Shown: positions 35,154 to 44,648, numbered from the stretch's first letter. The stretch is DNA of 64,000 nt from Cylindrospermum sp. FACHB-282 (GCF_014697195.1 NZ_JACJRJ010000029.1:1-64000); one strand, 5' to 3'. Made by a program: numbers and translations. Notes: generated by a model not told the origin, from the sequence alone.

Positions 35154-35690
35154 ATGCAAACCTGGATTCGCAGCGGTTTAATACGTTGCTCTGGAACTTT
35201 CTGTACGGGTGCACTGATGCTAGCAAATTTGCTGTCTTGGTCGCCACCAATTGCAGCTGACCCCTACGCTGCTACAGCTAACGCCGCGTCAGTAAACAAC
35301 AACAGCAAAACTGTATCTAAGACCAGACAAAGTGGACTATCTCGTAGGATTGAAATTGATCTGTCTGAGCAACGTGTACGTGCATGGGAAGGCAAAAAGC
35401 TTGTTTATTCCTTCCGAACTTCCACGGGCAAAAGCTCGACCCCTACACCCGTAGGTAAGTATCGGATTAATTCTAAATATCGCACTAACAGAATGCGCGG
35501 CAGGGGTTACGATATTCCTGATGTCCCTTACGCCATGTATTTCTATAAAGGCTATGCCATTCATGGTGCTTACTGGCATAAGCGTTTTGGGACTCCAGTT
35601 AGTCACGGTTGCGTGAATTTGCCAGTCCAGCAAGCCCGTAAGCTTTACAATTGGACACAAATGGGGACTTTAGTAGTAGTGCGTCCCTAG
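35154..35690 (+). CDS. L,D-transpeptidase (YkuD), second paralogue
   Basis: A 178-residue exported transpeptidase. The signal peptide is about residues 1-35 (FCTGALMLANLLSWSPPIAA), then an Asn/Ser/Lys linker, then the YkuD domain RRIEIDLSEQRVRAWEGKK, STPTPVGKYRI, RTNRMRGRGYDIPDVPYAMY, and HGAYWHKRFGTPVSHGCVNLP containing catalytic His and Cys. It probably works on periplasmic peptidoglycan like its paralogue at 33307-33819. The linker is longer and more basic than in the first copy. An S4-domain gene follows 89 bases later on the same strand. Confidence 0.93.
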   Translation: MQTWIRSGLIRCSGTFCTGALMLANLLSWSPPIAADPYAATANAASVNNNSKTVSKTRQSGLSRRIEIDLSEQRVRAWEGKKLVYSFRTSTGKSSTPTPVGKYRINSKYRTNRMRGRGYDIPDVPYAMYFYKGYAIHGAYWHKRFGTPVSHGCVNLPVQQARKLYNWTQMGTLVVVRP

Positions 35691-35712
35691 GTCAGATTGC
35701 ACTTTGATGGCT

Positions 35713-35740
35713 GTAGAGATGGAAATAATAGCGTCTCTAC
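35713..35740. repeat. GTAGAGA / TCTCTAC hairpin
   Basis: A seven-base inverted repeat with a 14-base loop, placed after the transpeptidase gene. It is a relative of the repeat at 1660-1687 and may act as a weak terminator. Confidence 0.5.
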
Positions 35741-35779
35741 TAGCTATATAAAATAGGAAATAGGATTTGCGATCGCAAC

Positions 35780-35974
35780 ATGATTAAACTCGACCAGTTT
35801 TTAAAGTTAATGGGTGTAGCCCCCAGCGGAGGGCAAGCTAAACTGATGATTGTTGATGGTGATGTCAAAGTTAATGGCACGGTTGAAATTAGACGAGGAA
35901 GGAAATTAGTATCAGGCGACCAAGTAACAGTTGAAGGGCAAACTTTTGAGGTGGGAGACTTAAACAGTAAATAG
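35780..35974 (+). CDS. S4-domain RNA-binding protein (YbcJ-like)
   Basis: A 64-residue protein made only of an S4 RNA-binding domain: IKLDQFLKLMGVAPSGGQAK, then VDGDVKVNG, RRGRKLVSGD and VEGQTFEV. These single-domain YbcJ/YaaA-type proteins are thought to bind structured RNA or ribosomes, without a settled role. Length and the conserved G-G-x-A-K and V-N-G elements match the family. It converges with the Hsp70-like gene, leaving only 19 bases between the stops. Confidence 0.85.
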   Translation: MIKLDQFLKLMGVAPSGGQAKLMIVDGDVKVNGTVEIRRGRKLVSGDQVTVEGQTFEVGDLNSK

Positions 35975-35993
35975 TAGTGATAGTTCCCCATAT

Positions 35994-37592
35994 TTAACTC
36001 AACTGAGCCACAAGTTGATTTTCTAATAGGGTATTATTGGTCAATAAATCCTCAACGGTGATGCGTAAAAAGCGTTGTTCATCAACTTGAAACAGGATTT
36101 TAATGCGATCGCTTCCCGGATATCCAGGAGGGGTAAGTTGGGCAATGGTTCGCGCCCCTTCTTGATCATTGAGAGGTTTGACGGTTGTGACATCATTATC
36201 TATCCGGCGAGTAATTAGGCGATCGCCATCAAAATAAACTTCGGTGCTGCTGGTCTCGGCCCCCAATTCCCCCATAATTAACTCAATGCTGGGCTGATTT
36301 TCCAAAGAAGCCCCTAAAACTAAATCCACTGCTTGACTCATGGGGTAAGCTTGTCCAGCTTGAATAATTGGGTGCCAGTTGTGGCGTCCTTTGCGGCGAT
36401 CCCAATAGCGAACACCATAACTATGATAGAGAAAGTCTTTGATTTCTAACCCTTGGGCCAGTTGCAGAGCACCTTGGGCGATCGCTTCAAAAGGACGTTG
36501 ACAACGGATTTTTTCTGGTTCAAAGTACTGTTTTATCCATGTCTGCACGGCGGGTAGTTGTACGGTACCACCAACTAACAAAACTGCATTAATATCAGCC
36601 AATTCTATCCCTTGCCGTCGTGCTTGCTGCAATAGAGATGTCATCGAATCATCCAATAACTCAAAAAACCCATGTTCTTTGAGGATATTTTCTAAAGTTT
36701 CGCGGGTTAATTCTAGTTCATAACTTTCAAATGTTTGATCGTCGAAATAAACTTCACTGGCTTGGCTTTGGGTAGATAGCTGAATTTTCAACCGTTCTGC
36801 TAGTCGCGTTGTGAGGGAACTTACCGCCAGCCCTTGAGTTTTAGCAAAGTAATCTACTAACCAGTTATCAATATCCGTACCGCCTAAATTTTGCCCAGCT
36901 TTCGCCAGAACACGGGCGGTTTTTACCTTTTGCTTAGAGTCTTCAGCGAGGGATTTGTTACCCCACTTGAGCAGAAATCCTAAAGGCTTGGTAGTCCCTT
37001 GCATAGATTGATCTAAGCGCACGAGGGATAAATCCAAAGTACCGCCGCCAAAGTCAATCACCAACAGCATTTCTTGATTTGCCAAACCATAACCCAAAGC
37101 GGCTGCGGTGGGTTCATCCAGCATCCGCACCTGTTCCACCCTTAGGGATTGACAAACTTTGCCTAACCAGTGGCGATAAGCTTCAAAACTGTCTACAGGT
37201 ACGGTTAAAACTAGAGAATCTATCCCCCCTTGCTGAGGTGCTAATTCCTCAATTACCTTGGTGAGGAACCATTGCCCTACTTGCTCAAAGGTGACGATTT
37301 GCCCATCTAGTTCTGGTAAAAAACCTTGGATATCTGCACCAATACCCCGTTTGAAGCTGCGGAAAAATCGGGTTTCGCCTTTGAGGTCAAGACCGCGATC
37401 GCGCACTTGTTGCCCTACTAGTACTTTACCCTGAGTTGCTTCTTCCACATAAAGCAAACTGGGAATCAGTGGCGGATTCAGACTTTGTTGAATTGATAAA
37501 CCAGGTAAATTAATGGTTTCTGCCTGCTGGGTGACGGGATTCCAGCGGGCTATGACTGTGTTGCTAGTACCAAAATCAATTGCGATCGCCAT
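35994..37592 (-). CDS. Hsp70-family (DnaK-like) ATPase
   Basis: A 532-residue Hsp70 relative. The nucleotide-binding domain is complete: phosphate 1 AIAIDFGTSNTVIA, LDEPTAAALGYGL, phosphate 2 LLVIDFGGGTLDLSLV, and adenosine motif AVLLVGGTVQLPAVQ. The C-terminal part (about 385-532) is a short beta-rich region without the usual helical lid, so the protein is smaller than DnaK (about 630). Cyanobacteria carry several such divergent Hsp70s. It likely binds ATP and a protein partner in the cytosol; partners are unknown, and no dnaJ or grpE is adjacent. Confidence 0.9.
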   Translation of the reverse strand: MAIAIDFGTSNTVIARWNPVTQQAETINLPGLSIQQSLNPPLIPSLLYVEEATQGKVLVGQQVRDRGLDLKGETRFFRSFKRGIGADIQGFLPELDGQIVTFEQVGQWFLTKVIEELAPQQGGIDSLVLTVPVDSFEAYRHWLGKVCQSLRVEQVRMLDEPTAAALGYGLANQEMLLVIDFGGGTLDLSLVRLDQSMQGTTKPLGFLLKWGNKSLAEDSKQKVKTARVLAKAGQNLGGTDIDNWLVDYFAKTQGLAVSSLTTRLAERLKIQLSTQSQASEVYFDDQTFESYELELTRETLENILKEHGFFELLDDSMTSLLQQARRQGIELADINAVLLVGGTVQLPAVQTWIKQYFEPEKIRCQRPFEAIAQGALQLAQGLEIKDFLYHSYGVRYWDRRKGRHNWHPIIQAGQAYPMSQAVDLVLGASLENQPSIELIMGELGAETSSTEVYFDGDRLITRRIDNDVTTVKPLNDQEGARTIAQLTPPGYPGSDRIKILFQVDEQRFLRITVEDLLTNNTLLENQLVAQLS

Positions 37593-38010
37593 CTTTTATT
37601 TTTTATTATTCTGCATTAACTACCAAGAGTGCAAATTTCCCAGTAGACAGGAGGCTTCTTCCTCTCGAAGGCTGGCAATATCTGAGTTTAGCCGATATGG
37701 AAAGGTTGCTGTTTGAAATATCTATGTCTTATGGTGTATTATTTTTTTAAATAAATTTTTGTATACTTTATTGGTGGTTAAGACAGAAAAGTGCTTTAGC
37801 CCCATGGTGAGAAGTTAAATATTCAAGTCATCGCCTTCCCCCAAAGGCGACAGAAACAAGAGTGAAAGATCAACATCTTGAGATGTGCCTTTAGGTAGTG
37901 AAGTCAAGTAATTAAAATATTTATTAATATAAATGTCATTTCAGGGTCAGGAGTTAAAAAATTTCTCAGTTGATTGATTGCTAGATTCTTGACTAAAGGA
38001 GCAGAAGATC
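37593..38010. other. Intergenic region upstream of the Hsp70-like gene
   Basis: No gene seen. It holds a small CGCCTTccccCAAAGGCG-like hairpin near 37830 and AT-rich DNA that probably contains divergent promoters for the flanking genes. Confidence 0.45.
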
Positions 38011-38229
38011 ATGAACAACCAACAACCATCAGACTCTCAAGAATTCGTGGGAAATCTCAAGAATGGCATCTGGCTGTTTGGTATCTCGTCTTGGCTATTT
38101 GGCATCACTGATCGCAGTATTGCTTCCTTTGCAGATGGTTATCTATCGGCGTTGGATCTGATGCAACTATTTACAGCGGGGACTTTCTTTGTGGCCTGGC
38201 TATTTTTGAAGCCGAAATCCAGCAATTGA
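38011..38229 (+). CDS. Small membrane protein, unknown
   Basis: A 72-residue protein with a polar N-terminus and two modest hydrophobic segments (GIWLFGISSWLFGITD and LFTAGTFFVAWLFL). AAGGAG stands nine bases before the ATG, a strong ribosome-binding site, so translation is likely. I recognise no family. It lies upstream of another membrane protein gene, but a MITE-like repeat separates the two. Confidence 0.6.
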   Translation: MNNQQPSDSQEFVGNLKNGIWLFGISSWLFGITDRSIASFADGYLSALDLMQLFTAGTFFVAWLFLKPKSSN

Positions 38230-38262
38230 GCAATTCAAAATGCCAAAACTAACTAAGAAACT

Positions 38263-38379
38263 TTGGCGTTGCTGAATCAAAGTATGAAATGCCAAAAATA
38301 CCCTTCTTTTTCTTCGTACCTTTGAGCCTTTGCGCCTCTGCGCGAAACAAATTCATATTCTCAATCAGCAACGCCGAAA
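38263..38379. mobile_element. MITE-like element with GGCGTTGCTGA terminal inverted repeats
   Basis: The left end TTGGCGTTGCTGAATCAAAG (38263 on) and the right end, read on the other strand, TTTCGGCGTTGCTGATTGAG (from 38379) are imperfect inverted repeats that continue into TATGAA on both sides. The 60-base interior is a dispersed repeat of the TTTGCGCCTCTGCG type. There is no coding capacity; it is presumably moved by a transposase elsewhere. Confidence 0.65.
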
Positions 38380-38431
38380 CTTTTAACAGATAAGATTGGT
38401 CAGGTATATAAAATTATCCGCATACCTGCCC

Positions 38432-39829
38432 ATGCCTCCTTCTGTTCAAGGCGTTCCCGGATTACCTGATTTAACACATCCGGTAGAGTTAGTGCAATTT
38501 GGTACTCAGGCTCTCCAAGGTTCACTGTTATTAGTCTTTTTAGTAATAGCTTTAGGAATTGCGATCGCACTCATGAGTTTTTCTCTGGGGCGCAATAAAT
38601 CAGAACAGCTGATCTTCTTTGGCCAATGGGCGCTGCATTACTCCCAGCTTTTGCGGGGCTTACAGCATTTAGCCCTGATATTAGTTCTTGTAGTACCGGG
38701 ATTTTTTCTCTGTTCAACTTTGAGCAACCGTTACCACCATTGGGAACAAGCCAAAGTAACTCAAGTGACTGAAAGTGTTGCTGGTGACAAACTTGAACAA
38801 ATTGCGCCACAGGTGCGCTACATTGCCCAAGAGCCATACACCTATACTACTCAAGTTAAAGACAAAATAGTTCAGGTAAATTCCACCCAAAAAGTCACCC
38901 GCTTCCTCACCCTAGCTGGTTCGCAGATTCAGGTAAAGCTTAACCAAAGCGTAGATGTCAAAGGACGTAGCGCCATTTATGGCGTAGACTACACCGCCGA
39001 CTACAAAGTTGTAAATAAACTAACAGATATTAATAGTTTTTTCTTTGAAGCACCGCCACCCAACGGTTACTCTTTACTGGAAAGCTATAAAGTAGAGCGT
39101 GACAAAACCAGGTTACAACAAACTAATCCAGGTGACTATGGCTTTCCCTTCCGCTTGCAATCTGGAGAAGAAACCACCTTTAGGGTTACTTATCGGGCCC
39201 AAGGGGGGCCGCGCTGGGTTTATAGTGCTGGGGGACAGTTGCTGTCTAACTTTCGCCTGTTAGCAATTGCTAGCTTTAGCCCTGTGGATTTTGCCAGTGG
39301 TGTTATCCCTAATGAGATTAAAGTTGATGACAGCAGCACTCAATTTACTTGGAAATTTGAGGATAATGTTTCTGTCAAAAATCCCTTTGGCGTGTTTACC
39401 AACAGCCAACCCATTGCGAAAACTGGCATCTTTCCCCGGTTGTTATTGCTAACACCAGCTTTATTTTTGTGGTGGATATTATTGCTATATTTATCATTAC
39501 CAATGAGTTTAAAAAATGTAGCGATCGCAGCTGGCATTTTCTTTGCTTGCTTGCTGACCTTAACCTATTTGGGACGGTTAATCAATGCCCAGCTTGCTTG
39601 GGGTATGATTTCCCTAATCTTACTAGCCTTAACTTATGGCTTAGGTTCAACCCGTCAGGCTTCTCTAGCTGCGATAGTTTGTACCATCGCTGGGGCGGTG
39701 CTACCAGTGTTTGGCTTATTAGTACCATTTAGCGGTCTTACCCTAAGTTTAGCGGGTTTGCTTTCAGCCGTTTGGCTGGCGGTACGTCATTGGTATAGTT
39801 GGTATGGATTGCCATCAGAAAAACCTTAA
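38432..39829 (+). CDS. Polytopic membrane protein, unknown (cyanobacterial)
   Basis: A 465-residue protein. TM1 is near residues 31-51 (LLLVFLVIALGIAIALM), TM2 near 82-102 (LALILVLVVPGFFLCST), then a roughly 210-residue soluble beta-rich domain (VRYIAQEPYTYTTQVKD to FEDNVSVKNPFGVF) and a C-terminal block of five to six helices. The plan, a large extramembrane domain followed by a helix bundle, recalls CreD-type inner-membrane proteins, but the similarity is weak and unproven. The open frame begins at a TTG at 38396; the ATG at 38432 (MPPSVQGVPG) is preferred. It lies before a GNAT gene on the same strand. Confidence 0.7.
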   Translation: MPPSVQGVPGLPDLTHPVELVQFGTQALQGSLLLVFLVIALGIAIALMSFSLGRNKSEQLIFFGQWALHYSQLLRGLQHLALILVLVVPGFFLCSTLSNRYHHWEQAKVTQVTESVAGDKLEQIAPQVRYIAQEPYTYTTQVKDKIVQVNSTQKVTRFLTLAGSQIQVKLNQSVDVKGRSAIYGVDYTADYKVVNKLTDINSFFFEAPPPNGYSLLESYKVERDKTRLQQTNPGDYGFPFRLQSGEETTFRVTYRAQGGPRWVYSAGGQLLSNFRLLAIASFSPVDFASGVIPNEIKVDDSSTQFTWKFEDNVSVKNPFGVFTNSQPIAKTGIFPRLLLLTPALFLWWILLLYLSLPMSLKNVAIAAGIFFACLLTLTYLGRLINAQLAWGMISLILLALTYGLGSTRQASLAAIVCTIAGAVLPVFGLLVPFSGLTLSLAGLLSAVWLAVRHWYSWYGLPSEKP

Positions 39830-39958
39830 CTTATATCTTGCACCTAGCCCTGGCGATTAGAAATCGCGGCTATACAAACCAAGTCCGCCTACGCGGACTA
39901 ACCCAAAATCAAAACACATCTCTTGTTGAAGCTGGATCTGCCAATTAAAAATTTTTAT

Positions 39959-40450
39959 ATGCAAGATGGTTTTCAAGATTTTTTAATTCGTGATTGGGAA
40001 GAAAGCGATCGCACCACAGCCGCCGCCGTGATTAATTCAGTATTATCAGAGTATGGTTTAGGTTGGGAACCAGAGGGTGCTGACCGAGATGTGCTGCAAG
40101 TAGAAGAATGTTACTTAGCAACAGGCGGCGAATTTTGGGTAATTGAACATCGAAATCAGGTAGTAGGTACAGGGGCATACTACCCCATACATCGGGGAGA
40201 AAAAGCTGTAGAAATCCGTAAAATGTATCTTTTACCGAGTGTTAGGGGCTTAGGATTGGGAAAATATTTGTTACAACAGCTAGAAATAGCGATCGCCCTT
40301 CGTGGTTTTCGAGAAATTTGGATTGAAACCGCCAGTGTATTAGCCGAAGCCGTCAAGCTGTATGAAAGCAACGGCTATAAACCAGCCACAGGTGTAGAAA
40401 CAGCAAGATGCGATCGCGTTTATCTTAAGCTACTTGGGGAGTTTAATTAA
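39959..40450 (+). CDS. GNAT family N-acetyltransferase
   Basis: A 163-residue acetyltransferase. It begins FLIRDWEESDRTTAAAVINS, has the strand FWVIEHRNQVVGTGAYYPIH, the acetyl-CoA motif MYLLPSVRGLGLGKYLLQQL (R-G-x-G-x-G/A) and the closing IETASVLAEAVKLYESNGYKP. The substrate is unknown. A TTG at 39923 could extend it by 12 residues, but the ATG at 39959 fits the family start. It converges with the ChlH-like gene, 17 bases between stops. Confidence 0.88.
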   Translation: MQDGFQDFLIRDWEESDRTTAAAVINSVLSEYGLGWEPEGADRDVLQVEECYLATGGEFWVIEHRNQVVGTGAYYPIHRGEKAVEIRKMYLLPSVRGLGLGKYLLQQLEIAIALRGFREIWIETASVLAEAVKLYESNGYKPATGVETARCDRVYLKLLGEFN

Positions 40451-40467
40451 AGTCAGCCAAAATTGGA

Positions 40468-43400
40468 TCACTTTAAAGAAACCCCTTCCAATTCCTCATC
40501 TGTCAAATCATACAACTGACGCAATTTATCTAACTTATCTTGATCAGTTTGCCAAAAACCGCGCCCATGGGCTTCTAACATTCTGCCGACAATATTTCGG
40601 AAAGCTTCAGGATTTGCCTTGCGTAACCTTTCCGCCATATCTGCATCTAAAGCATAAGTATCTGCCGCTTGGTCATATACCCAATCATCAGTAAAATCCG
40701 CAGTTCCACCCCAACCAATTAACGCCGTCATCCGTTGGGAAATTTCAAAAGCACCACCAGAACCTTGATTAGCCATTGCATCGGCCCATTTGGGATTTAG
40801 CAACTTAGTGCGGTATTCCATCCGGAGCAAATCATCTAAATTACGGGGTGTAGTGTCCTTAGAGAAACTTTCCACAAAGCTAGTTGTCACCTTTTTACCG
40901 CTTTGTTTTTCGGCTGCCTTCTTCAAACCCCCCGTATTGGCGTAATATTCCTGAATATCAGTTAACCCATATTCTACCGAGTCAATTTCTTGAACAATGC
41001 GATCGCTAGTCCTCAACAATGTCTGCAAAACTTCCGGTCTAGCTTGGCCCTTATCCTCCCTACCATAGCTAAAAACATTGCGACCTTGCCAAGTATTCCC
41101 CAACTCCTCCCCAGACTCCCAATTACCATCCACAACCCGATCATTTACCAAAGAACCAAAATCACCCGCAGGATTAGAAAACAACCGCGCCGATGAATTT
41201 TCAACCCCTTGGGACTTCAAAGCCAAAGCGTGTTTTCTAATAAAATTTTCATCTTCTGACTCATCAGCAGCAGCAGCCCGTTGAAACAAATCATCCAACA
41301 ACTCAATAACATTAACAAAACTATCCCGAAAAATTCCCGACAGATTCCCCAACACATCAATCCGGGGATGTCCCACATCAGAAAGAGATTTCAACTCATA
41401 TCTAACAATTCTACCAGTCCCCTCCTTAACAGGTGCAGCCCCCACCAACTCCAAAAGAATACCTAAAGACTCACCCTTAGTTTTAATCGCATCCAAACCC
41501 CATAACAAAACCGCCACAGTTTCCGGATATTTCCCATGTTCCTGCAAATGCTGAGAAATAATCTTTCGTCCAATTTCCCTACCCCTTTCAAAAGCCGCAG
41601 GCGAAGGCATTCGATAAGGATCTAAAGCGTGAATATTCCGCCCAGTAGGCAAAACACCAGCCCCATCCCGCAACAAATCACCACCAGGCGCCGGAAGAAT
41701 AAACTCCCCATTCAAACCCCGCAAAAGATTAGTTAACTCATCAGTACACTGCATCAACAAATCCCTAATTTCCCCTTCCTCCTCTTGGCGTTCTTGGCGT
41801 CTTGGCGGTTCATTCTCCTCCCCAAAATAAGCATCCAAATACCCCGCCAACTCCTCCTCATTCGGCGCTTCACCCAAAATATGTAACCCAGAAGAAAACA
41901 AACGACCTTCTAGAACTTGCAGATACTCATACAACTTCACCAGATAATGCTCAAAAGCATGACCACTAAACAACCGCACATTTTCCGGACTAAAAGCAAT
42001 CCCCAAACGTTGAGCATCCTCAAACGGGCAATCAACATCTAAACCAGTATCAACAATCTTCTTACAAATCCCCTCCTTCAACAGATAATTCTTTTGAGGA
42101 TCTTCGCGATATTCAGCAATTAAATCCCTTAAAGCCACCAACTCCTTATATAAACCTGCACGACCATAAGGAGGGACATTGTGAGAAATTAACACCCCAT
42201 AACCGCGACGCTTTGCCAAAATAGACTCAGAAGGATTATTTGCCGCATATATATAGAGATTAGGCAAATTTCCTAACAGAATATCCGACCAAGAATAACC
42301 AGTATTACCCAACGGTGAACCCGGCAACCATTCCACAGTTCCATGCATACCAAAATGAACTACAGCATCAGCTTGAAAGTCATTTTGTAGCCATTTATAA
42401 AAAGCAGCGTATTGAGGATGGGGAGTTAAATCTCTTTCAAACATCAAGCGCATCGGGTCGCCTTGTATCCCCAAAGGTGGTTGTACACCTATCCAGATAT
42501 TTCCTAACTGCACACCGCCAATATTAAATTGATCATCATAAGTTTTAATACCCGTTCCCGTCAGAGATTTCCATTGTTTTTCGATCCGGGAAGTGAAGAG
42601 ATATCCTAACCATTTTTCTAATGTACGCGCTTTAATGGTATTTGTATTATCTATTAACCGAGCCGCCTGTTCTACCAGAGGATTAACTTCATCTGCTTCT
42701 TTAACACGGCGAATTAATTCTTCCCCATCATCAGGAATATCGCCGACAGTATAACCTTGGTCTTTGAGTGCATGAAGAAGTTTGATCAGACTGCGGGGAA
42801 CATTCAATAATGCCGCAGTACCTACAGCGCCATAACCGGGGGGAAACCCATATAAAATAATAGAAATTTTGCGTTCTGATACAGGCTTTTGCCGTAAAGA
42901 AACCCAGCTTTTGACTCTACCAATTAATCTTTCTACCCGTTCAGGAACTAAATAAATTTGTTCACCCACCAAACCGCCGAGGGGAATAGTATCAATTGCC
43001 CCGTCTAGTTCTGGTAAAGCATACAATACTACACTTTGCAGCCCGCCGATACCTTGGCGTGTCCATGAATAAATATCTTGAATTAGCAGCGGTGCGGCGA
43101 TGATGTAGGGTACATTTTTAGCAGTGAGGATGCGCTTGGCAACTTCTATTTGCCGTCCTGCTTCCATTGAACCTGCTGGGCCACCGACTAAAGGAAAGCC
43201 GATGGTAGAAACTATGGCATCTACTTTAATGGCTTCATTGGAGAGTGAAGGAGTTTGAATATTACCTTGTTGTCGTTGTTGAATTTCGTAGTCCGTTGTC
43301 ATCCAATCGCGTACTGCAACGTGTCCTTCTACGCCGTTGATGAAAATGGGTAAGGGGATTAATCCGGCTGTTTCAAAATAGCGAATTAGTTGAGGAATAT

Positions 43401-44166
43401 AGGGTAGTTTGGTAATAACGTGTTTGCGATAAAGAAGAATGCCAATAATTGGTTTTTGTCTGGTATTTTCCACCGACTTTCGTGACGCCTGTGTTCCGGT
43501 GTACCATTCTAAATAGTCGCGGGGGGATGTAAAAAACCCTTGATAGTCGGGATGGAGTAATCCCATGTTGGGGGTTTCGACTGGTGGGGGAATGTCGCCG
43601 ATTTTTAACTTTAGGTATTTTTCTGCTAGTGTCCAGAATAATGAGGCTACGTTTTCTGGCCCGCCTGCATTCCAGTAACCATAGATAATTAACCAGTTCC
43701 GTAAGTCTTGGACTTTTTGCACTGGCACAAATTTTAGGAGTTTGGGGCCGATTTTTAAGAAGCTGATATAACCGGCGAGTTTGTCTTCTTCTCTACCGTT
43801 GCTAAATTTGTCGAGGATGAATTTAACTGGTTTAGGCATTCCTGTGGGTTTGTCGCCGATGGCGAAATCACCCAGTTTGGTTAAACTCATCAATTCTAAG
43901 GCTGACTCAAAAATGAGGCGGATGGGGACTTGGGTGAGGCGCTGACGCAACCACATAACTTGGTCATAATCAAACAGCAAGCTACCGAAAAACACATCTG
44001 CGTGATCTAGGGCCGCTTCTACCTCGATCCCCTTGGTGGTAATATCGCGATCGCTAAACACCCGAATATCCAACTCCGGACAGCGAGATTTAGCCACAAA
44101 AGCTGCTTTCCTGTACAAGTCAGCGTTGAACGATTCAAATCCAGCAATCAAGACGATACGTTTCAT
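40468..44166 (-). CDS. bchH: Magnesium chelatase subunit H family protein (ChlH/BchH paralogue)
   Basis: A 1232-residue CobN/ChlH-family protein, shorter than the main cyanobacterial ChlH (about 1330). It starts with the DUF3479-type domain (MKRIVLIAGFESFNADLY, ADVFFGSLLFDYDQVMWLRQ) and continues into the CobN/Mg-chelatase region: IVSTIGFPLVGGPAGSMEAG, ILYGFPPGYGAVGTAALLNVP, VHFGMHGTVEWLPGSPLGN, YIYAANNPSESILAKRRGYG, LPTGRNIHALDPYRMPSPAA, and ELKSLSDVGHPRIDVLGN. ChlH binds protoporphyrin IX and receives magnesium with ChlI and ChlD. Whether this paralogue supplies chlorophyll, cobalamin or another tetrapyrrole cannot be decided here. Residues 785-794 (NEPPRRQERQ) are encoded by a dispersed DNA repeat, see 41784-41811. 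No chlI, chlD or cob gene is adjacent. Confidence 0.88.
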   Translation of the reverse strand: MKRIVLIAGFESFNADLYRKAAFVAKSRCPELDIRVFSDRDITTKGIEVEAALDHADVFFGSLLFDYDQVMWLRQRLTQVPIRLIFESALELMSLTKLGDFAIGDKPTGMPKPVKFILDKFSNGREEDKLAGYISFLKIGPKLLKFVPVQKVQDLRNWLIIYGYWNAGGPENVASLFWTLAEKYLKLKIGDIPPPVETPNMGLLHPDYQGFFTSPRDYLEWYTGTQASRKSVENTRQKPIIGILLYRKHVITKLPYIPQLIRYFETAGLIPLPIFINGVEGHVAVRDWMTTDYEIQQRQQGNIQTPSLSNEAIKVDAIVSTIGFPLVGGPAGSMEAGRQIEVAKRILTAKNVPYIIAAPLLIQDIYSWTRQGIGGLQSVVLYALPELDGAIDTIPLGGLVGEQIYLVPERVERLIGRVKSWVSLRQKPVSERKISIILYGFPPGYGAVGTAALLNVPRSLIKLLHALKDQGYTVGDIPDDGEELIRRVKEADEVNPLVEQAARLIDNTNTIKARTLEKWLGYLFTSRIEKQWKSLTGTGIKTYDDQFNIGGVQLGNIWIGVQPPLGIQGDPMRLMFERDLTPHPQYAAFYKWLQNDFQADAVVHFGMHGTVEWLPGSPLGNTGYSWSDILLGNLPNLYIYAANNPSESILAKRRGYGVLISHNVPPYGRAGLYKELVALRDLIAEYREDPQKNYLLKEGICKKIVDTGLDVDCPFEDAQRLGIAFSPENVRLFSGHAFEHYLVKLYEYLQVLEGRLFSSGLHILGEAPNEEELAGYLDAYFGEENEPPRRQERQEEEGEIRDLLMQCTDELTNLLRGLNGEFILPAPGGDLLRDGAGVLPTGRNIHALDPYRMPSPAAFERGREIGRKIISQHLQEHGKYPETVAVLLWGLDAIKTKGESLGILLELVGAAPVKEGTGRIVRYELKSLSDVGHPRIDVLGNLSGIFRDSFVNVIELLDDLFQRAAAADESEDENFIRKHALALKSQGVENSSARLFSNPAGDFGSLVNDRVVDGNWESGEELGNTWQGRNVFSYGREDKGQARPEVLQTLLRTSDRIVQEIDSVEYGLTDIQEYYANTGGLKKAAEKQSGKKVTTSFVESFSKDTTPRNLDDLLRMEYRTKLLNPKWADAMANQGSGGAFEISQRMTALIGWGGTADFTDDWVYDQAADTYALDADMAERLRKANPEAFRNIVGRMLEAHGRGFWQTDQDKLDKLRQLYDLTDEELEGVSLK
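41784..41811. repeat. Dispersed GCCAAGACGCC repeat inside the ChlH-like gene
   Basis: On the minus strand these 28 bases run GAACCGCCAAGACGCC then AAGAACGCCAAG. The two halves are the same as those that flank the block at 26077-26127 in an intergenic region. Here the repeat is translated in frame as EPPRRQERQE between YFGEEN and EEGEIRDLL. Confidence 0.8.
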
Positions 44167-44648
44167 GTCCTTAGTCTAAGAAATATTTCTTTACCTCGAT
44201 CTTAAACCTGCTTTTGGTCTGATGGGGGAATATCTACCTACAGTTTGATCTGGGAAATTCGTCCACAGGCGTTATCTTCTAAAAAATCGTCGTAATTAAT
44301 GGATTTGAGTATATGGAATTTCTTGCAGAAGTCGAAAACTGGTTAAGGGTTAAAGGAATTGAATTTTTATTCAACACTTACTCTTTACCATTTCACCACC
44401 TCTTGCTAAAATTACCTAATTACTCCCAATCGTGATAAGTAGGTTCTTTTTTTGTTAAAATACACTAAAACCTGCTCGTTTAGTTCGCTCAAATACCTAT
44501 TCTCTCTATCAGAGTGTTCATGGTGAAGATAATACTACAATTACCAATTGCTAACCAGCACTTAAACAAAGTGATTAACGGAAGTTGACATCTATAATTG
44601 AATCGGCAGAGTTTTGAGATATTGCAAAAATAATTTCTGGAGCTAAAA
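44167..44648. other. Divergent intergenic region
   Basis: No firm gene. A 40-codon plus-strand ORF from 44313 (MEFLAEVENWLRVKGIEFL) has no ribosome site. The region must hold the promoter of the ChlH-like gene and that of the amidase gene; no riboswitch could be recognised by eye. Confidence 0.4.

Noticed and set aside
44167-44648. Possible cobalamin riboswitch upstream of the ChlH-like gene
   Set aside because: I could not see the conserved B12-box or a matching set of stems; a covariance-model search would be needed.
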